A stretch of 64,000 nt of DNA, from contig DFQF01000023.1 in NCBI GenBank assembly GCA_002377645.1, positions 11,618 through 75,617 of the forward strand, read 5' to 3'. This document shows, one piece after another, positions 59,533 to 64,000 of the stretch. The DNA comes from Nitrospinaceae bacterium UBA3496. Its GTDB lineage: Bacteria; UBA8248. Position 1 is the first letter of the stretch. Every line of letters starts with the position of its first letter. The position numbers and the translations under genes are program-made. Under the pieces are notes generated by a model, which was not told the origin of the DNA, made no database searches, and saw nothing but the letters and a program-made list of their open reading frames with translations.

Positions 59533-61086
59533 TCATTTCCCTTTCTTTTCTTTTGGTATAAGAAAAATCATTGGGAAAACTAGAAGAAACATTCCTCCTA
59601 AGAAAAAATGTACTGAGTTATAGGAAAGAATTCCAGAATGAAGAGTAATTAGATCCTCTGCCATTTTTAATGGATGCATTTTCAACAAAGAAAATGCGTT
59701 CTGTTGATGTAAAAATAGCGAGAAGATTTGATCTTTAAAACTCCAAAATTCACGATTCAAATCGCTAACAGAACCTATAAGAGCAATTCGATAAAATGCT
59801 TCATCTCTAGCTAGTAATGTTGTTAATAAAGCATACCCGAGATTCCCGCCTATACGTCTACTAAGATTGTAAAGCGCCGAAGCAGAAGTAGTATCCTTAG
59901 GCGAAATAGTACTGAAAAAAACTGCAGATAAGGTTACAAAGAAACATGGCATTCCAAAACCCATAATCATAAGAGGAAATGCCAAGTCCCAATAATTTGC
60001 TTCTAATGTTAATTGAGATAAGAGATAAAATGTATACGACATAAAGCAAGCACCGCAAAAAATAAGAAAACGAGCCCCTATAAAATTAAACAAGAACCCA
60101 ACTGTTGGAAGCATAATAAAGAGAATTGCACCCCGGGGAAGAAGTACTAATCCTGCATCCATAGCAGAATAAGAAAAAAGATTTTGTAGAAGTTGAGGCA
60201 TCAAAAAAGTAGAACCAAAAAGTGCTATGCCAAAAATGAATATAATTAGCGACCCTATACTCAGGGGTAAATTTTTTAAAACTCTAAAATTTATAATTGG
60301 ATCTACCGTGTTCAATTCCCAAAAAACAAGAATGATAGCTGCAAAAACAGTGATAACAGTCAATATCGTAATAAGATCGGAATCAAACCAGTATTCCTCC
60401 TGTCCTCTTTCTAATACAAACTGAAGTCCCACTAAAGTAATAGACAAAAGACATATGCCACCCCAATCAACTTTTTTAATTCCGCGTTTCAAGAACGGAG
60501 GATCTATTATGAATATATTTACTAAAACCATACCGATCACACAAAATGGGATATTAATAAAAAAGACCCATGGCCATCCATATTCCTCAGTTAACCAACC
60601 ACCGAAGACAGGCCCCATTGCGGGAGCAAGTACAACACCCATTCCAAAAAGACCCATTGCGACACCCTGCTGTTTAGATGAATACGTCTCTCTAAGAATC
60701 GCCTGCGAAATGGGAATAAGTGGGCCACCACCAATTCCTTGTATGGATCTATAAATTATGATTTCTGCAAAAGAACTAGCTGTCGCGGAAAGAAGGGAAC
60801 CAACTGTAAAAATAAGAAAGGATAATAAATAAAAGTTTTTTCTTCCAAGGACAGTACTCCACCATCCTGTCATTGTGATCATAATTATCTGTGAAATAGA
60901 ATAACTAGTAGCAATCCAAGTTATAGCCGATAAATCAACTCCAAATGCGCCCCTCATATGAGGGAGAGAAACATTTACTACACTTACATCCATTACCGAA
61001 ATAAAAGTTCCAAAAACTGTCGCAGTAGTAATCAAAAAACGATTCTTAGAATTAGAAATGAATTGTTCACTTTGAGTTTCATTCAT
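59533..61086 (-). CDS. DHA2-family MFS multidrug efflux transporter (EmrB-like)
   Basis: The 517-residue protein has about 14 hydrophobic helices and DHA2 motifs: VFGTFISVMDVSVVNVSLPHMRGAFGVDLSAITWIATSYSISQIIMITMTGWWSTVLGRK (motif D1/A region), SIQGIGGGPLIPISQAILRE, VLAPAMGPVFGGWLTEEYGWPWVFFINIPFCVIG (motif C, GPVFGG). It exports drugs or metabolites with H+ antiport. It is cotranscribed with the EmrA-like gene upstream (17-base gap), making a tripartite-type pump without an outer-membrane channel gene here. Confidence 0.93.
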   Translation of the reverse strand: MNETQSEQFISNSKNRFLITTATVFGTFISVMDVSVVNVSLPHMRGAFGVDLSAITWIATSYSISQIIMITMTGWWSTVLGRKNFYLLSFLIFTVGSLLSATASSFAEIIIYRSIQGIGGGPLIPISQAILRETYSSKQQGVAMGLFGMGVVLAPAMGPVFGGWLTEEYGWPWVFFINIPFCVIGMVLVNIFIIDPPFLKRGIKKVDWGGICLLSITLVGLQFVLERGQEEYWFDSDLITILTVITVFAAIILVFWELNTVDPIINFRVLKNLPLSIGSLIIFIFGIALFGSTFLMPQLLQNLFSYSAMDAGLVLLPRGAILFIMLPTVGFLFNFIGARFLIFCGACFMSYTFYLLSQLTLEANYWDLAFPLMIMGFGMPCFFVTLSAVFFSTISPKDTTSASALYNLSRRIGGNLGYALLTTLLARDEAFYRIALIGSVSDLNREFWSFKDQIFSLFLHQQNAFSLLKMHPLKMAEDLITLHSGILSYNSVHFFLGGMFLLVFPMIFLIPKEKKGK

Positions 61087-61103
61087 TTTCTAAAAGACCC
61101 AAA

Positions 61104-62324
61104 TCATTTTTTCATTTTAAAATTCATAACAGAAACATGAGACTGAGATTGATTTTTCACTTTGACCCTTACGTAAACGGACATTCCTATTAACAAAGGG
61201 GTATTTTTTAACTCTTGATTATCAAGAGTGATTTTAACTGGAACTCTCCTTACAACCTTGATCCAGTTTCCTGTCGCATTTTCCGTAGGTAGCAAAGAAA
61301 ACGAGTCTCCTGTTCCAGAAAAAAAATTTTTTATTTTTCCAAAGAAAGTCTTGCCAGGATAAGCATCCGCAATAATTTCCACTTTTTGACCTATCCTCAG
61401 ATTCTTAACTTGTCCTTCTTTAAAATTTGCTTGTACATAGATTTCTCTTAGAGGAACTATCAGTCCCAAACTTCTTTCTGGCTGGACAAAACTACCAATT
61501 TCAACGCTTTTTTTGCTAAAGACTCCACTTATAGGAGCACGTATAGAAGTATAAGAAAGAAGCAACTTTGCTCTTCTCAACTTTGCTTTAGCAACCTCCA
61601 ACTCTCCTTTCAAGGATAGAGATTCCTGTATTTGTATTTTTGTTGACAATTTTTCTTTATCAATTAAAGACACTGAAGCCTTCAATTCATGCATTTTCTC
61701 TTTTAATGCTTTGATTTTATTTCTCTCTACATTTCTAGAAGCAATGCTTGCATTATATGTCGCAAGTTCAACATCGTGTTTACTAATAACTTTTTCTAAA
61801 ATTTCACTAGATATTATTTTGTGATGAAATAATTTCCTATTTTTTAATAGTAAGTCCTTCGTTCTTTTAAGGTTCAAAAGACTAATTTTCACTTCGTTAC
61901 TCTTTTGCTGAAAAAGTGATTTTGCAGATTTGATTGTTTGTTCTAGCATTGAGAGACGTGATTTTCTCTCATTCACAAGTGGCTTAAATCGATCTCCTTC
62001 ATATTTAACTTTTGTTTTACTTGACTCAAATTTGTTTCGAGCAACCAACACTTCTGCCCTAGCATGTTCAACTGCAATGGAGAAAAGTCTTGGATCCAAT
62101 TGGACGATCAAATCACCTCTTCTTACTTCTTGATGCTCATCCACATAAATTTTTTGAACCATTCCTTTCACTCTTGAAGTGATAGGGACTATAGGAGCCT
62201 TAATATAAGCGTTGTCAGTAGTCTCAAAATCTTTGTTATTTAGCCACCAAAAATAAATACTGCTCGAACAAAACACAAATAGAACGAGAACTCCAAGAAC
62301 AATTGTGAGTTTTGAACGTTTCAT
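61104..62324 (-). CDS. HlyD/EmrA-family membrane fusion protein
   Basis: The 406-residue protein has one N-terminal transmembrane helix (LTIVLGVLVLFVFCSSSIYFWWL). The split lipoyl domain has the first half TDNAYIKAPIVPITSRVKGMVQKIYVDEHQEVRRGDLIVQLDPRLF, and a long helical hairpin spans about 90-260. The second half SYTSIRAPISGVFSKKSVEIGSFVQPERSLGLIVPLREIYVQANFKEGQVKNLRIGQKVEI and a C-terminal membrane-proximal domain (TGNWIKVVRRVPVKITLD) follow. These match EmrA, which bridges the inner-membrane EmrB-like pump to an outer-membrane channel. GGAAG precedes the ATG. The helical hairpin is unusually lysine-rich. Confidence 0.92.
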   Translation of the reverse strand: MKRSKLTIVLGVLVLFVFCSSSIYFWWLNNKDFETTDNAYIKAPIVPITSRVKGMVQKIYVDEHQEVRRGDLIVQLDPRLFSIAVEHARAEVLVARNKFESSKTKVKYEGDRFKPLVNERKSRLSMLEQTIKSAKSLFQQKSNEVKISLLNLKRTKDLLLKNRKLFHHKIISSEILEKVISKHDVELATYNASIASRNVERNKIKALKEKMHELKASVSLIDKEKLSTKIQIQESLSLKGELEVAKAKLRRAKLLLSYTSIRAPISGVFSKKSVEIGSFVQPERSLGLIVPLREIYVQANFKEGQVKNLRIGQKVEIIADAYPGKTFFGKIKNFFSGTGDSFSLLPTENATGNWIKVVRRVPVKITLDNQELKNTPLLIGMSVYVRVKVKNQSQSHVSVMNFKMKK

Positions 62325-62375
62325 TCTTGCTTCCTATTCAAAATACGTAAAACCCTACGAGTACTTAAGAAATAC

Positions 62376-63677
62376 TTACGAGAGAGAAACTATTGCAGTC
62401 ATAGAAACATCTGCCTCTACATTCGGTGATGGCAAAGGAATTTGCAAGGCAGTAAATGCTGGCCTTTCGTTTGAAAAAATCTTCTCAAAAATTGTCTCTA
62501 AAGTAACCAGATCATTAATCTCTTTCAAAAAGACTGTTAGATGAGAAATGTTAGAAAAGTCTGCATTCAAAATAGACAACGTACTCTTCAACTGAGAAAA
62601 GATACTTTCAGCTTGAGATAACACATCTTCTTTTTCTCCTTCAACAGGAGTAATATTAGACAAAAAGACCAAATCTCCTGCTCTAGTTCCAAGACTCATA
62701 TGAGCTGGCAAAGAGTCATTTCCAGAAGTTACAATTTCTTTTCTAATATTTGAATCTACTGCAATGGCAGTGGGTTCAATTTCTATTCGTTCTCCTTTAT
62801 GTCCAACTTCTGCAACTTGTAGAACAGTGAGCGCTGGAGGATCAGAAGGAAAGAAAGTTTCATGAATTCGATGGAAAGTTGGAAAATCTCGCATATCCTG
62901 AAGGTATACAGTGAGATTTAATATGTGTTCCATAGAAGAACCCGAACCCTCTAGGTGTTTTCTAATCAAATCGTAAGTAAACCATGTTTGAACTGCAATT
63001 GGACCATTTCGACTATCTTCATGACTTCTCCCAACTTTTAAAATATGCCCCTCTTCTGGAATATCATCATAATTATTAATCAAAGGAGAACCGGGTTTAG
63101 AGGTATCTGTAGGAATTTGCCCTGCGACAAAAAGATAGGGTCCTGCACCAACAACATGCGAAAAATGCGCGGCAGAACTATGCTCTATTGAACCAGGTAA
63201 TGCAGTTCTTTTTCCCAAACTTTTTTCTGCTTCGGGGTTCATAGCAATTCCATCAATATTAAATCGAACAGACTCATTAGGGTCGAAATGACCCATTCCT
63301 ACTGCAGTACTGGGAGTAGGATCATTCGGCTCATAAAATTTTCTTATAGAATCAAAAACAGGAAAAAAACGTTTGTCTCTTTGATAAAGGTGAAATCGAA
63401 CAAGTTGAGTTAAATCTCCACCTTCTTTTTCAAGAATTTCAGAAACACTTTCGTATGCAGAAATAGACTGTGAAGCTATAGGTCCTTCGATTGAATCAAC
63501 CCACGGATAACTATGATTTGGAGCAGGTCCCAAATTCTCTACATCTTCGTGCTTTAAACACAATTCTAGAGACTTTGGATGCAATCCTAACTGACCACTG
63601 AAGAACAAAAAAGATTTAGTTTTTACATATCTCGGCCATTTACTTATGAGTTTTTTAAATTGATTGTCCAATACCAT
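62376..63677 (-). CDS. Multi-domain RidA-family protein (three RidA-like units in tandem)
   Basis: The 433-residue protein repeats the RidA fold about three times. Unit 1 (about 15-145) has KSFLFFSGQLGLHP, SVSEILEKEGGDLTQLVRFHLYQRD and PTPSTAVGMGHF. Unit 2 (about 170-305) has YLFVAGQIPTDT, HLEGSGSSMEHILNLTVYLQDMRDFPTFHRI and PPALTVLQVAEVG. Unit 3 (about 320-433) has LVFLSNITPVEG, QLKSTLSILNADFSNISHLTVFLKEINDLVTLETI and RPAFTALQIPLP. Most RidA proteins are single-domain trimers, so this may form its own trimer-like structure in one chain. GAGGGG precedes the ATG. It follows the partial hydrolase gene by 35 bases and precedes the efflux pair. Confidence 0.85.
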   Translation of the reverse strand: MVLDNQFKKLISKWPRYVKTKSFLFFSGQLGLHPKSLELCLKHEDVENLGPAPNHSYPWVDSIEGPIASQSISAYESVSEILEKEGGDLTQLVRFHLYQRDKRFFPVFDSIRKFYEPNDPTPSTAVGMGHFDPNESVRFNIDGIAMNPEAEKSLGKRTALPGSIEHSSAAHFSHVVGAGPYLFVAGQIPTDTSKPGSPLINNYDDIPEEGHILKVGRSHEDSRNGPIAVQTWFTYDLIRKHLEGSGSSMEHILNLTVYLQDMRDFPTFHRIHETFFPSDPPALTVLQVAEVGHKGERIEIEPTAIAVDSNIRKEIVTSGNDSLPAHMSLGTRAGDLVFLSNITPVEGEKEDVLSQAESIFSQLKSTLSILNADFSNISHLTVFLKEINDLVTLETIFEKIFSNERPAFTALQIPLPSPNVEADVSMTAIVSLS

Positions 63678-63712
63678 TTTCCCCTCAAAACTTCTTTAGT
63701 AAAAAATAAAAG

Positions 63713-64000
63713 CTACCTTGTTAGATTATTCTTAAAAAAAGCAGTGACTTTTAACAAAGAGTCTTCAAACGCTTTCTTATTAAATTCCTTAGCAAAATCT
63801 CCAACACTTGGATGGTATTTTTCACGATATCCTCCCAATTCATCAAACTTCCGGAAAGAGTCTGGATATCCTACTATCTCGAGAAAATCTTTGCCTTCCT
63901 CTTCAAGAAGAGAGTCATAGCTTTCTTTACTTTCTAATTCATCAGATAAACCGTATAAGATTAAAGTCTTTTCCTTGATATAGTCTCCTCCTTGCCATGT
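63713..64000 (-). CDS. Alpha/beta hydrolase (dienelactone-hydrolase-like), C-terminal part, cut by window edge
   Basis: The frame is open from the window edge to TAG at 63713, giving the last 95 residues. KTLILYGLSDELESKESYDSLLEE is the strand and Asp region common in alpha/beta hydrolases, and KYHPSVGDFAKEFNKKAFEDSLLKVTAFFKNNL is the C-terminal His-containing region with final helix. This fits dienelactone-hydrolase-type or peptidase-S9-like hydrolases. The nucleophile is outside the window, so the assignment is tentative. Confidence 0.55.
   Translation of the reverse strand, partial: TWQGGDYIKEKTLILYGLSDELESKESYDSLLEEEGKDFLEIVGYPDSFRKFDELGGYREKYHPSVGDFAKEFNKKAFEDSLLKVTAFFKNNLTR

Overview
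The window is AT-rich, gene-dense bacterial DNA. A glycosyltransferase of the heptosyltransferase family, a TMTC-like membrane protein and an EmrA/EmrB-type efflux pair point to a Gram-negative cell. The gene stock is acyl-CoA dehydrogenases, four luciferase-like flavin oxidoreductases, cupins, RidA proteins, M20 peptidases, an enolase-superfamily enzyme, a sulfatase and an oxoprolinase. This resembles uncultivated heterotrophs that scavenge diverse organic matter, typically marine ones. I cannot assign a lineage from sequence alone. No phage, insertion sequence, CRISPR array or rRNA was seen.

Region 1 (1-14.5 kb) is the most notable. A minus-strand run with short gaps from 13.66 kb down to about 4 kb encodes a divergent glycine/betaine/sarcosine-reductase-like selenoenzyme: GrdC-like, GrdA-like (in-frame TGA read as Sec41), GrdE-like and GrdB-like (in-frame TGA read as Sec350). 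It is followed by a two-subunit CoA-transferase, an M20 amidohydrolase, a luciferase-like oxidoreductase and a cysteine-synthase-fold PLP enzyme. The GrdE-like protein has Tyr where the clostridial pyruvoyl-forming Cys should be. The GrdB-like protein keeps Sec but lacks both cysteines of the expected UxxCxxC motif. No grdD is present. A peroxiredoxin is transcribed divergently, and the gap between holds paired inverted repeats. Further downstream are a molybdenum hydroxylase subunit, another luciferase-like enzyme and a partial M24 peptidase.

Region 2 (14.5-23.1 kb) carries acyl-CoA and alcohol metabolism: cupin, MDR dehydrogenase, two acyl-CoA dehydrogenases, 3-hydroxyacyl-CoA dehydrogenase, MmgE/PrpD, a PPC-domain protein, RidA and an alpha/beta hydrolase, followed by tRNA-Leu(UAA). 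Region 3 (23.1-34.4 kb) holds a degraded-looking Sel1 gene, a TMTC-like protein with GT9, an LVIVD propeller, a NYN nuclease, a VTT protein, propionyl-CoA synthetase, a threonine-synthase-like enzyme and an M20 peptidase.

Region 4 (34.4-43.8 kb) has a minus-strand cluster with a lactonase-like MBL enzyme and a third selenoprotein, an AhpD-like protein with a C-x-x-Sec motif. It also has a luciferase-like enzyme, a PPOX-class flavoprotein, a TauE exporter, an ABC importer lacking a binding protein, cupin, aspartoacylase-like and Gfo/Idh genes. Region 5 (44-64 kb) holds bicupin plus mandelate-racemase-like, amidohydrolase, sulfatase, CapA and dimeric-barrel genes. A four-gene plus-strand operon follows (Gfo/Idh, VOC, SDR, fused HyuA-HyuB oxoprolinase), then an aminotransferase, the efflux pair, a multi-domain RidA protein and a partial hydrolase. 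Three selenoproteins in 27 kb mean the genome must encode SelA/SelB/SelC/SelD elsewhere.
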